Shown here: positions 1 through 5,963 of the stretch, in pieces | Numbering within the stretch: position 1 is the first letter of the stretch | How the letters are laid out: the number at the start of each line of letters is the position of its first letter | Assembly: GCA_023264435.1 (NCBI GenBank) | Contig: JAHFMK010000014.1 | Coordinates: forward strand, 1 to 9,370 | Length of the DNA: 9,370 bases | Direction of reading: 5' to 3' | From: Candidatus Kaiserbacteria bacterium | Lineage (GTDB): Bacteria; Patescibacteriota; Minisyncoccia; Phycocordibacterales; UBA918 | The notes under the pieces: generated by a model | The model's database searches: none | What the model was told of the DNA's origin: nothing | The model's input: the letters and a program-made list of their open reading frames with translations, nothing else | Position numbers and translations under genes: made by a program

Positions 1-1410
1 TTTTTTAGCGTCATAAAGACAAGGCTGAATCGCACGATTTTTTTTGGACTACCGCTCACGCTTATTGGTATCTGTTTTGTCTATGTACTTGCACTTTTTT
101 TTGGCATAACGCAAGACGTTCTCACCTCACAGAGTATTGTGTCAGCTGATATTCGAATAGCCAATTTATTGACATATTTCCGAAACCCCGAACTTATCAA
201 AATATTCTTTTGGATTACACTCTTGGGAAAATGGCAGATTATCATTGGTTCAGCATGTGTAACTTCGACTATTTTGTGGTTGTGGCATAAAAGAAGCTAC
301 ATACTCTATCTTTGGGTGGCACTCATTGCTGATGTAGTATTTAATTATTTTGGAAAGCTGTTTGTTCATAGAGCTCGGCCATTAAATCCTGTATATGTAG
401 AAAACTCATTTTCTTTTCCGAGCGGACACGCGATGGTCGCAGTAGTTTTTTATGGTTTCCTCGCATATATTCTCATCCGCACTATGAAAAAGTGGAAGCA
501 TAAAGTCAATATATTTTTTGGTGTTTTGATTATCATTCTTGCGATTGGCATGAGCAGATTGTATTTAGGTGTCCATTATATGAGTGATGTGTTGGGCGGA
601 TATGTGCTCGGTTTTCTTATCGTGCTCACGGTTATTACACTCCATGAATGGAGACAGTGGGGAAAAGTGCCAACAGCATACAAACACGGTATGTCGACAA
701 AGAATATAAAAATACTGACGATAGGACTTATATGTGCGAACGTTATGTTGTATCTGGGATATGCGTTTCAATACAACCCATCACGTGTTGTATCCTCTCA
801 AAACCCCACTCAGATTATTGACGGTGATATACATACGTATATCGTAGAACATAACATTCCTACATACTCTGAGACGTTAACGGGAAATCCACAAGAATCC
901 TTGGGATTTATCTTCTTCGCAAAGAATGATGCTTCACTTACTCAAAGTTTTGAGAATGCGGGATGGTCTCTGGCAGATCGTGTGAGTATTCGATCTCTTT
1001 TCAAAATTGTAATGAGTGCTTCGTTACATCAGCAATATCTTAATGCTCCTATGACGCCTTCATTCTGGAACACTGCGGTGAATGATTTTGGTTTTGAGAA
1101 ACCCACACAAGCCAATAATGTGGATGAGCGACATCATATTCGGATTTGGAAAACGAATATGCAACAAGATGGCTTCTCGGTATATGTTGGCACCGCCAGT
1201 CTTGATATTGCAATTAAATGGTTGGTTACTCATCGAATAAGTCCAGATATTGATACTGAGAAATTTTTTGTGAGAGATAGTTTGCAGTCAGCGAATACTA
1301 TTGAACATGTCCGTGAAATTCAATTTGTGGAACCTGTCTTGGGACAAAATTTTGTGAGTGATGAATTTTTCACCAACGGAAAACTGTATATCATAACGCT
1401 CACTGAGTAA
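1..1410 (+). CDS. PAP2-family phosphatase with LssY C-terminal domain (5'-partial; probable DedA-PAP2-LssY fusion)
   Basis: The frame is open from base 1, so the start lies upstream; the GTG at 139 falls inside the first visible membrane segment region and is not needed. The visible 469 residues contain a full PAP2 signature: K-x6-RP at 355-381 (KLFVHRARP), PSGH at 418-429 and SR-x5-H-x3-D starting at 553 (SRLYLGVHYMSD). These residues form the vanadium-haloperoxidase-type active site that hydrolyses lipid phosphates such as undecaprenyl or phosphatidyl phosphates at the membrane. Several hydrophobic segments surround them. From about 830 to the stop the protein is soluble and resembles the LssY C-terminal domain, with VYVGTASLDIA, VTHRISPDIDTEK and a final FFTNGKLYIITL. 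PAP2-LssY proteins often carry an N-terminal DedA membrane domain, and the first visible residues look like the linker into PAP2, so a three-part fusion is likely but not seen. The ATP-grasp gene follows after 52 nt on the same strand. The substrate is unknown. Confidence 0.88.
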   Translation, partial: FFSVIKTRLNRTIFFGLPLTLIGICFVYVLALFFGITQDVLTSQSIVSADIRIANLLTYFRNPELIKIFFWITLLGKWQIIIGSACVTSTILWLWHKRSYILYLWVALIADVVFNYFGKLFVHRARPLNPVYVENSFSFPSGHAMVAVVFYGFLAYILIRTMKKWKHKVNIFFGVLIIILAIGMSRLYLGVHYMSDVLGGYVLGFLIVLTVITLHEWRQWGKVPTAYKHGMSTKNIKILTIGLICANVMLYLGYAFQYNPSRVVSSQNPTQIIDGDIHTYIVEHNIPTYSETLTGNPQESLGFIFFAKNDASLTQSFENAGWSLADRVSIRSLFKIVMSASLHQQYLNAPMTPSFWNTAVNDFGFEKPTQANNVDERHHIRIWKTNMQQDGFSVYVGTASLDIAIKWLVTHRISPDIDTEKFFVRDSLQSANTIEHVREIQFVEPVLGQNFVSDEFFTNGKLYIITLTE

Positions 1411-1462
1411 TACACGGCAACAGTACAGCATTTCTGATATTTCTCTATGGTAAACTTATGCT

Positions 1463-2674
1463 GTGATAAAGGCAAAAACAAGTTGTCCTGATTGTGGAAA
1501 TGCACCAATATCTCACAGGGCACACAAGATGAGGGTGGTATTTAAGACTGCAAGTATGCCTCTTTTACTGCGAACACGGTCAATTGAAGGTTTTTTTGAA
1601 CAGTATATCAATCGTATTGCAAATCGTGTGGTACCACCACTCTTTCGTTTTCTTGCACATCTGCATCTTGGTCACATAGTATGCGAACCCGATGAACGCA
1701 TGAATATGCGAGAACGTGTTTTTTGGGATGAGGGAGTACGACGCGGAATAGTGTTGTGGGCATATCGAATGTTTCCAAAGGGAAATACGTTTACTGTTGC
1801 AACGTATGCGGGAAAAACAATCGTGTATGACACTATTCCACATCCGAATGGTGCATCGTCATATGGGAGTTATTGGATGGATGATAAAAACATGTGTCAT
1901 CAGATATTTGCACAGTACGCCATCCCAATGGCAAAGGGACGAGCAGTGTTCTACTATCGTGATGCAGAAAGAATACAGCGTTCTATCAATGGCCCTGTTA
2001 TTGTAAAGCCATCACGAGGTTCACGAAGCAGACACACTACAACACATATCGAAAGTGAAGCTGAACTTCGCCAAGCATTTATAAAAGCGAAACAATTATC
2101 TCCATGGGTGATTGTAGAAGAGGAGCTTGATGGTTTTGTGTATCGAGGTACGGTTATTGGTGGAAAAGTTATTGGTATACTTCGTCGTGAACCGGCACTC
2201 GTGGTGGGAGATGGTACACATACCGTTGCAGAATTGATTGCTCTTGAAAATACAAATCCTAAACGAGGAGGTCCTATATTTCATACCATCGAAATACAGA
2301 GTGAAGAGCATGACAAAGAGCTTTTACGACAGGGGATGAGTCTTATGATCGTGCCTGAAAAGGGTGTGAACGTAACACTCACACAAAAGGCAAGTCGAGG
2401 ATTGGGCGGGGGAGCAACCGATGTGACCGATGAGACACACCCCGATAATGTGTTGTTACTTGAACAGGTTGCAAAAATATTGGAAGATCAGCTTGTGGGG
2501 ATTGATTTTATTATTCATGACATAACTCGTTCATGGAAAGAGCAACGACGTGCAGGTATTATTGAGTGTAATAGCTCACCATTTATTGACCTCCATCTTT
2601 TTCCGCTGGTAGGAAAACCACGCAATACCCCTGGTGCACTATGGGAGCTTATTTTTCCGCAGGAACAAACCTAA
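1463..2674 (+). CDS. ATP-grasp protein related to the ATP-grasp domain of cyanophycin synthetase / GshF
   Basis: 403 residues from a GTG start; an in-frame TAA at 1451 rules out any earlier start, and no SD is seen. The N-terminus has a possible zinc site, C8-x2-C11-x6-H18-x2-H21. Residues about 140-400 are an ATP-grasp fold: INGPVIVKPSRGSRSRH (175-191, with K182 the expected ATP-binding lysine), EEELDG (219-224) before the YRGTVIGGKVIGILRR strand, the block VVGDGTHTVAELI (247-259) followed by N-x-NPKRGG, and the Mg-binding end IIECNSSPF (366-374, E368 and N370). These blocks match the C-terminal part of the ATP-grasp unit in cyanophycin synthetase and bifunctional glutathione synthetases. 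The Mur-ligase half of cyanophycin synthetase is absent, so it should not be named cphA. It probably forms an amide or peptide bond through an acyl phosphate, but substrates are unknown. The last 26 nt overlap the opposite-strand gene at 2649. Confidence 0.85.
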   Translation: MIKAKTSCPDCGNAPISHRAHKMRVVFKTASMPLLLRTRSIEGFFEQYINRIANRVVPPLFRFLAHLHLGHIVCEPDERMNMRERVFWDEGVRRGIVLWAYRMFPKGNTFTVATYAGKTIVYDTIPHPNGASSYGSYWMDDKNMCHQIFAQYAIPMAKGRAVFYYRDAERIQRSINGPVIVKPSRGSRSRHTTTHIESEAELRQAFIKAKQLSPWVIVEEELDGFVYRGTVIGGKVIGILRREPALVVGDGTHTVAELIALENTNPKRGGPIFHTIEIQSEEHDKELLRQGMSLMIVPEKGVNVTLTQKASRGLGGGATDVTDETHPDNVLLLEQVAKILEDQLVGIDFIIHDITRSWKEQRRAGIIECNSSPFIDLHLFPLVGKPRNTPGALWELIFPQEQT

Positions 2675-3137
2675 TTTCAGCATCCTGCTTCAGTGTGTGT
2701 GTGAGTGGGGGGTTTTGAATGTATCTATGTTTGGTCACATGTGGTCCAAGGAACGCACGCATTGCCTTATTGCATGAACGTTCACCTTTCTCAAAAAAAT
2801 GTTTTAAAGGAGACGCTTCTGGAGTTTTTTCATAGTGTCCACGTATTTCACCATCTGCGAATACTCGAAGATGGAATTGGTACTCGAAGCCATCAAGTTT
2901 TCTCCATGAGAGAATTTGTCCGGGGTCTTCCCATGCAATAAAGTGATTTCCAAATCCATATTTCTTTGAAAGGTGTTCCTTCATCGCTTCAAGTGTGGTC
3001 TCGGGAGAAAGCCACCCTATATGAAAACGTTGTCGCGTACGTTTATGTATGAAGACGAAAAAATGTTCAACATAGGGAAATATTGGATAGAGAAAAAAAC
3101 TCCAGAAGCCACGTTTGATTTTTTGTGTCCATGTCAT
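2649..3137 (-). CDS. uncharacterised 162-residue protein with aromatic-rich N-terminus
   Basis: I do not recognise a named family. The ATG at 3135-3137 gives 162 residues. Residues 11-30 are very hydrophobic and aromatic (FWSFFLYPIFPYVEHFFVFI) and could be a membrane anchor or a buried helix; a basic stretch follows (HKRTRQR). The central part, residues 38-115, looks like a folded domain: FHIGWLSPE, then NHFIAWEDPGQILSWRKLDG, EYQFHLRVFADGEIRGHYE and ASPLKHF, with many Trp, His and Tyr. The composition and ordered motifs suggest a real protein, and similar hypothetical proteins may occur in Parcubacteria (from memory, not searched). Its 3' end overlaps the ATP-grasp gene by 26 nt in antisense, with no terminator between them. 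A TACACT box lies 7 nt before the ATG, so the transcript could be leaderless. The function is unknown. Confidence 0.72.
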   Translation of the reverse strand: MTWTQKIKRGFWSFFLYPIFPYVEHFFVFIHKRTRQRFHIGWLSPETTLEAMKEHLSKKYGFGNHFIAWEDPGQILSWRKLDGFEYQFHLRVFADGEIRGHYEKTPEASPLKHFFEKGERSCNKAMRAFLGPHVTKHRYIQNPPLTHTLKQDAEIRFVPAEK

Positions 3138-3144
3138 ATTAGAT

Positions 3145-3150
3145 AGTGTA
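3145..3150 (-). promoter_or_regulatory. possible -10 box (TACACT) for the 162-residue protein
   Basis: On the - strand TACACT lies 7 nt upstream of the ATG at 3137, which would place the RNA start at or beside the start codon. No good -35 was found. The same hexamer lies 9 nt before ybeY. Weak evidence, based on position and similarity only. Confidence 0.25.
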
Positions 3151-3189
3151 CGTGTATTTTAGAGAGTTGGAAGTGATAGCTGTGCATGC

Positions 3190-3220
3190 AATGTATAAAA
3201 TATAATATATATCTGTTTTT
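3190..3220. other. AT-rich tract, candidate DNA unwinding element
   Basis: 28 of 31 bases are A or T, mostly alternating TA. It directly abuts the row of DnaA-box-like 9-mers starting at 3217. That pairing of an AT-rich stretch with tandem boxes is the layout of bacterial unwinding elements. It could equally supply -10 elements for the leftward gene at 3137. Confidence 0.35.
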
Positions 3221-3287
3221 ACACAGGATTATGTACAGACATATGCACTGAGTTATACAGGTATTTATGCACATGATATACACAGAA
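3217..3287 (+). repeat. six tandem DnaA-box-like 9-mers at about 12-bp spacing
   Basis: 9-mers begin at 3217 (TTTTACACA), 3229 (TTATGTACA), 3241 (ATATGCACT), 3253 (TTATACAGG), 3265 (TTATGCACA) and 3276 (ATATACACA), all in the same direction. Against TTWTNCACA, the first and fifth match fully, the second and sixth have one mismatch, and the third and fourth have two. The steps are 12, 12, 12, 12 and 11 bp. The shared consensus is about TTATRCACAG. Repetition, direction and spacing are seen directly; DnaA binding is inference. No dnaA, dnaN or other origin-linked gene is in the window. Confidence 0.5.
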
Positions 3288-3485
3288 TGGCTTATTACAA
3301 TGGTCATTTCATGCTTCAAACGGTGTATTGACGTATTGTATGGTAGGTAGGACACTATATAGGTCTTTCGAGTGTGGTGATTTTCTTCACATTTTGAACA
3401 CTTGTATAGAGTGTATGGCTCGAGAGACATGCTCTACGTTGTATACATATCATCTCCCGTAACCATACGTGGAATGGTATACAAG

Positions 3486-3513
3486 AAAAACCGCCAAGCC
3501 GTTGGCGGTTTTT
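3486..3513. terminator. bidirectional rho-independent terminator after the flavoprotein gene
   Basis: A perfect 12-bp inverted repeat (AAAAACCGCCAA / TTGGCGGTTTTT) with a GCCG loop. Its A-rich and T-rich flanks allow termination in both directions. It lies 18 nt past the stop of the leftward TrxB/AhpF-like gene and would also stop any + strand RNA coming from 3300-3485. Confidence 0.85.
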
Positions 3514-3531
3514 CTTTGTCCTGTAAAACTC

Positions 3532-4458
3532 TTATTTTGTCTTTAAATGGACGTAAATATCTTCAAGTGCACGTACTGCGTCACCTGCAGAGATGTTGTT
3601 TTGATGGTATTTGATATTGGTACAATCTCCCGCTGCCCATACACCAGGTACATTCGTTTGCTGTGTCCATGGGTCTATGATAATACGCTTATATGGGTCG
3701 AGTGCAACGAGGTTTGCAACGGCATCTGTGTTTGGCACAAGTCCAATTTCCACAAACACACCAGTTGCTGAGAGTGTATGCTCCACGCCATCTGCGTCAG
3801 TGTATTTCACTCCGCTTATAAAAGTATCACCAATGATTTCAGTAGTTTTTGCAGAAGTAATACCTTTCATGTTTGGATGTGCAAGTACTGTCTTAACGGT
3901 GACGGCATCTGCTTTGTCGAATGCTTGGGCCTGATGAAGCAATGTAACGCTCTTAGTGTATGCAAGAAGTTGTGCAGCAGTTTCAAAACCAGCATTACCT
4001 CCACCAATCACCACCACATCTTGTCCGCTAAACATAGGGCCATCACATGATGCACAGTACGTAAGTCCCTTATGTTCAAAAATGTCTGCCCCTGGAACCG
4101 TAAGTTTTCGGCGTACAGAACCAGTCCCCACAAAAATAGCCTTCGATAGATATGTCTCACCAGTATCGAGTGTGACGGTAAATGTACCATCATCATTTTT
4201 TATAATATTAGTAGCAAGTCGTCCTGCACTTATGGTTACAAATTCACCTGCATATGCTTTAAGATGTGCTTCGAGATTGTGTGCGAGCTCATTCCCAGAA
4301 ATATGTATTGTTCCTATCCAGTTTTGAATATCAGGGGAGACGGTACTCTGACCACCCCATTCCTTGGTGATGAGGAGTGTTTTAAGTTGTTTACGTGACG
4401 CATAGACGCCAGCAGAAATCCCCGCGGGTCCTCCTCCGATAATGATAAGGTCAAACAT
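3532..4458 (-). CDS. thioredoxin reductase / AhpF-type FAD-dependent disulfide oxidoreductase
   Basis: 308 residues, the usual length of low-molecular-weight thioredoxin reductases. FAD site GGGPAG at residues 8-13, redox pair CASCDGP (C135, C138), second nucleotide fold GGGNAG at 152-157, and FAD-contact motif WAAGDCTN at 274-281. It passes electrons from a reduced nicotinamide cofactor through FAD to a disulfide partner such as thioredoxin or a peroxiredoxin. Two points lean towards the AhpF C-terminal type rather than classical TrxB: the redox motif ends CDGP, and the HRRxxxR motif that grips the NADPH phosphate is replaced by HQAQAF (175-180). NADH use is therefore plausible. The AhpF N-terminal thioredoxin-like domain is absent, and no partner gene is in the window. 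It has its own upstream -10 box and a downstream terminator, so it is probably transcribed alone. Often annotated trxB. Confidence 0.92.
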   Translation of the reverse strand: MFDLIIIGGGPAGISAGVYASRKQLKTLLITKEWGGQSTVSPDIQNWIGTIHISGNELAHNLEAHLKAYAGEFVTISAGRLATNIIKNDDGTFTVTLDTGETYLSKAIFVGTGSVRRKLTVPGADIFEHKGLTYCASCDGPMFSGQDVVVIGGGNAGFETAAQLLAYTKSVTLLHQAQAFDKADAVTVKTVLAHPNMKGITSAKTTEIIGDTFISGVKYTDADGVEHTLSATGVFVEIGLVPNTDAVANLVALDPYKRIIIDPWTQQTNVPGVWAAGDCTNIKYHQNNISAGDAVRALEDIYVHLKTK

Positions 4459-4469
4459 AAAGACATTTA

Positions 4470-4475
4470 ATTATA
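4470..4475 (-). promoter_or_regulatory. -10 box (TATAAT) of the flavoprotein gene
   Basis: A consensus TATAAT on the - strand ends 11 nt before the ATG at 4458, implying an untranslated leader of only a few nucleotides. No good -35 hexamer is seen at 16-18 nt. The ftsZ terminator lies just upstream, so this gene needs its own promoter. The local TA-richness lowers certainty. Confidence 0.4.
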
Positions 4476-4512
4476 TATAAATAAAAGTGTGCAGGTATTG
4501 TATCGTGAATAG

Positions 4513-4553
4513 AGAAAAAACAAAAACCCGCGATGCGGGTTTTTGTTTTTTCT
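4513..4553 (-). terminator. rho-independent terminator of ftsZ
   Basis: A perfect 19-bp stem (left arm 4513-4531, right arm 4535-4553) with a 3-nt loop, a CCCGC/GCGGG core and long A/T arms giving a T-rich tail. It begins 24 nt after the ftsZ stop, with the trinucleotide repeat in between. The symmetric arms could work in either direction, but no + strand gene enters from the left. Confidence 0.88.
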
Positions 4554-4575
4554 ACTACTACTACTACTACTACTA
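4552..4575. repeat. trinucleotide microsatellite, (CTA)8 on + / (TAG)8 on -
   Basis: Eight perfect CTA units lie between the ftsZ stop codon (4578-4580) and the terminator; the last two bases of the terminator arm belong to the first unit. In the ftsZ mRNA this reads as eight TAG units in the 3' untranslated region. Perfect trinucleotide arrays of this length are uncommon in compact bacterial genomes and are open to slippage. Confidence 0.9.
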
Positions 4576-4577
4576 CA

Positions 4578-5813
4578 TTACTTAAGCTTTGATCGACGAA
4601 GAAAAGCGGGAACCGCTCCCCAGTCTGTGTCGTTTTCTTCATCAATGGGGTCAATTGGTCTTGGTTCTTTTGGTTGTGTCTGTACCGAAGGGCGAATGTC
4701 ATCGACAATGACAGGTGATTCATCTCGTGACTCTGGTTCAGGAGTACGAGGGGTATTAGTGATTGAGTTAAAAATTCGTCCACGAACAGGTTCTCTCTCT
4801 TCAGGAGTGGGAGCTGAACGCTCAAGAGTGCGTTGACTTGGAATATGTGGTGAATCTGTTTCTGGGAAACCAGTTGCAATAACTGTCACTCGTACTTCAT
4901 TTTTCTTAAGTTTTTCATCCTTTATTGCTCCAAAGATAACTTTTGCATGTGGGTCAATTGACTCAGTGATAATACGAGCAGCATCTTGAATTTCGAGCAT
5001 GCCGAGGTCGTCACCGCCTGCAATTGCAAATAGAACACCTCGTGCACCAGTAATAGACACTTCAAGGAGTGGGGAATTGATGGCAGATCGTGCAGCCTCT
5101 TCAGCACGCTTTTCGCCTGTTGAAAGTCCTACACCCATGAGTGCAGAACCAGCATTTTCCATAACACTTCGAATATCGGCAAAGTCGACATTGATGATAC
5201 CTGGCATGGTGATGAGGTCAGAGATTCCCTCTACAGCCTGTTTGAGCACATTATCACATTGCTCGAAAGCACTCTTGACACTGGTCTCTCTATCTACAAT
5301 TGCAAGGAGTCTATCATTGGGGATGGTAATAAGAGCGTCAACTTCTTTTTTGAGCTCCTCAATACCTTGCATGGCAAGACGCATACGTTCTTGTCCTTCA
5401 AAGAGAAATGGTTTGGTGACTACACCTACGGTGAGTGCACCAGACTCTCGTGCAATTTTTGCAACCACGGGAGCAGCACCAGTACCTGTACCACCACCCA
5501 TTCCGTTGGTAATAAATATCATGTCGGAGCCTTTAATTGCATTTGCAATCTCTTCACGCGTTTCTTCTGCAGCTCGTCGCCCCATGTCTGGATTACCTCC
5601 AGCACCAAGACCGCGAGTAAGATTTTTTCCAATATTTATTTTCTTTTTTGCGAGTGAATGGTGAAGGTCTTGTGCGTCACTGTTGACCGCGATAAACTCC
5701 ACACCTTTAACTTTTGCGCCAATCATGTAATTGACTGCATTGTTACCAGAACCACCAACCCCTACGACACGAATACGTGCAAATGATTCTACGTCTGTGT
5801 TAATTTTCTCCAT
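4578..5813 (-). CDS. ftsZ: cell division protein FtsZ
   Basis: 411 residues. FtsZ is the tubulin-like GTPase that polymerises into the division ring. Seen: RVVGVGGSGNNAVNYM (15-30), NSDAQDL (44-50, usually NTDAQ), the GTP tubulin signature GMGGGTGTGAAP (104-115), the T7 catalytic loop NVDFADIR (209-215, D211 and D214), a variable linker about 318-395 rich in Pro, Glu and Arg, and a C-terminal peptide DWGAVPAFLRRSKLK that matches the conserved tail binding FtsA and other partners. The ATG at 5811-5813 is preferred: the GTG 12 codons earlier adds residues not expected in the family, and the conserved fold begins about 14 residues after the ATG. ftsA lies upstream by 150 nt, the space holding a separate promoter; a strong terminator follows. 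No SD is seen. Confidence 0.97.
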   Translation of the reverse strand: MEKINTDVESFARIRVVGVGGSGNNAVNYMIGAKVKGVEFIAVNSDAQDLHHSLAKKKINIGKNLTRGLGAGGNPDMGRRAAEETREEIANAIKGSDMIFITNGMGGGTGTGAAPVVAKIARESGALTVGVVTKPFLFEGQERMRLAMQGIEELKKEVDALITIPNDRLLAIVDRETSVKSAFEQCDNVLKQAVEGISDLITMPGIINVDFADIRSVMENAGSALMGVGLSTGEKRAEEAARSAINSPLLEVSITGARGVLFAIAGGDDLGMLEIQDAARIITESIDPHAKVIFGAIKDEKLKKNEVRVTVIATGFPETDSPHIPSQRTLERSAPTPEEREPVRGRIFNSITNTPRTPEPESRDESPVIVDDIRPSVQTQPKEPRPIDPIDEENDTDWGAVPAFLRRSKLK

Positions 5814-5882
5814 ACTCAATTTTTCATTTATAAAAAAGCGTACCACCACACGGTTTCGCCCCCAACTAATAACATTGCGTCT

Positions 5883-5911
5883 ATCATACAGCGTTCAAAG
5901 ATATCTGTCAC
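5883..5911 (-). promoter_or_regulatory. sigma70-type promoter for ftsZ
   Basis: On the - strand, GTGACA (-35, 5906-5911) and TATGAT (-10, 5883-5888) are separated by exactly 17 nt; each matches five of six consensus bases. It lies in the 150-nt gap between ftsA and ftsZ and predicts a leader of about 60 nt. This would let ftsZ be made in excess of ftsA, as is usual. No terminator is seen after ftsA, so readthrough is also likely. Confidence 0.55.
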
Positions 5912-5963
5912 TATATTGACAAAATTCAGTTTCGTGTGTTTTTTGAAGCGTTCTGCACTGAAA

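Larger units (their letters stand above)
3138..3485. other. gene-poor intergenic region with weak hairpins
   Basis: About 350 nt with no convincing gene. Besides the AT-rich tract and 9-mer array, the right part (3371-3484) has several short inverted repeats: AGTGT/ACACT (3371-3375, 3398-3402) enclosing GTGA/TCAC (3377-3380, 3387-3390); TAGAG/CTCTA (3407-3411, 3432-3436); TTGTATAC/GTATACAA (3439-3446, 3477-3484); and ACCAT/ATGGT (3462-3466, 3474-3478), which competes with the previous one. They end 1 nt before the terminator stem, so a small + strand RNA is possible but unproven. Confidence 0.35.

Noticed and set aside
3195..3240. A dif-like XerC/XerD site (TATAATATATAT and TTATGTACA)
   Set aside because: Only the TA-rich centre resembles dif; neither pair of 11-bp arms at 6-bp spacing matches known dif halves well.
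3134..3430. 98-codon open frame on the - strand whose TGA overlaps the next ATG (ATGA), with a CxxC near its start
   Set aside because: The composition is very rich in Cys, His, Tyr and Ile, as expected from translating the TGTGCATAA-like repeats and the AT tract. No family-like motifs; the ATGA overlap alone is not enough.
4451..4879. - strand open frame encoding a poly-valine run
   Set aside because: It is the ftsZ tail, the (TAG)8 repeat and the terminator read in the wrong frame.
4999..5664. Long (221-codon) + strand open frame
   Set aside because: It lies wholly inside ftsZ on the opposite strand; the Ser/Pro/Arg-rich translation is a typical antisense shadow.
5814..5849. Upstream GTG start for ftsZ adding 12 residues
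   Set aside because: The extension is not family-like; the ATG at 5813 gives the usual short N-terminus.
5916..5921. TTGACA on the + strand as a promoter
   Set aside because: No -10-like hexamer lies 16-18 nt downstream and there is no + strand gene to serve.
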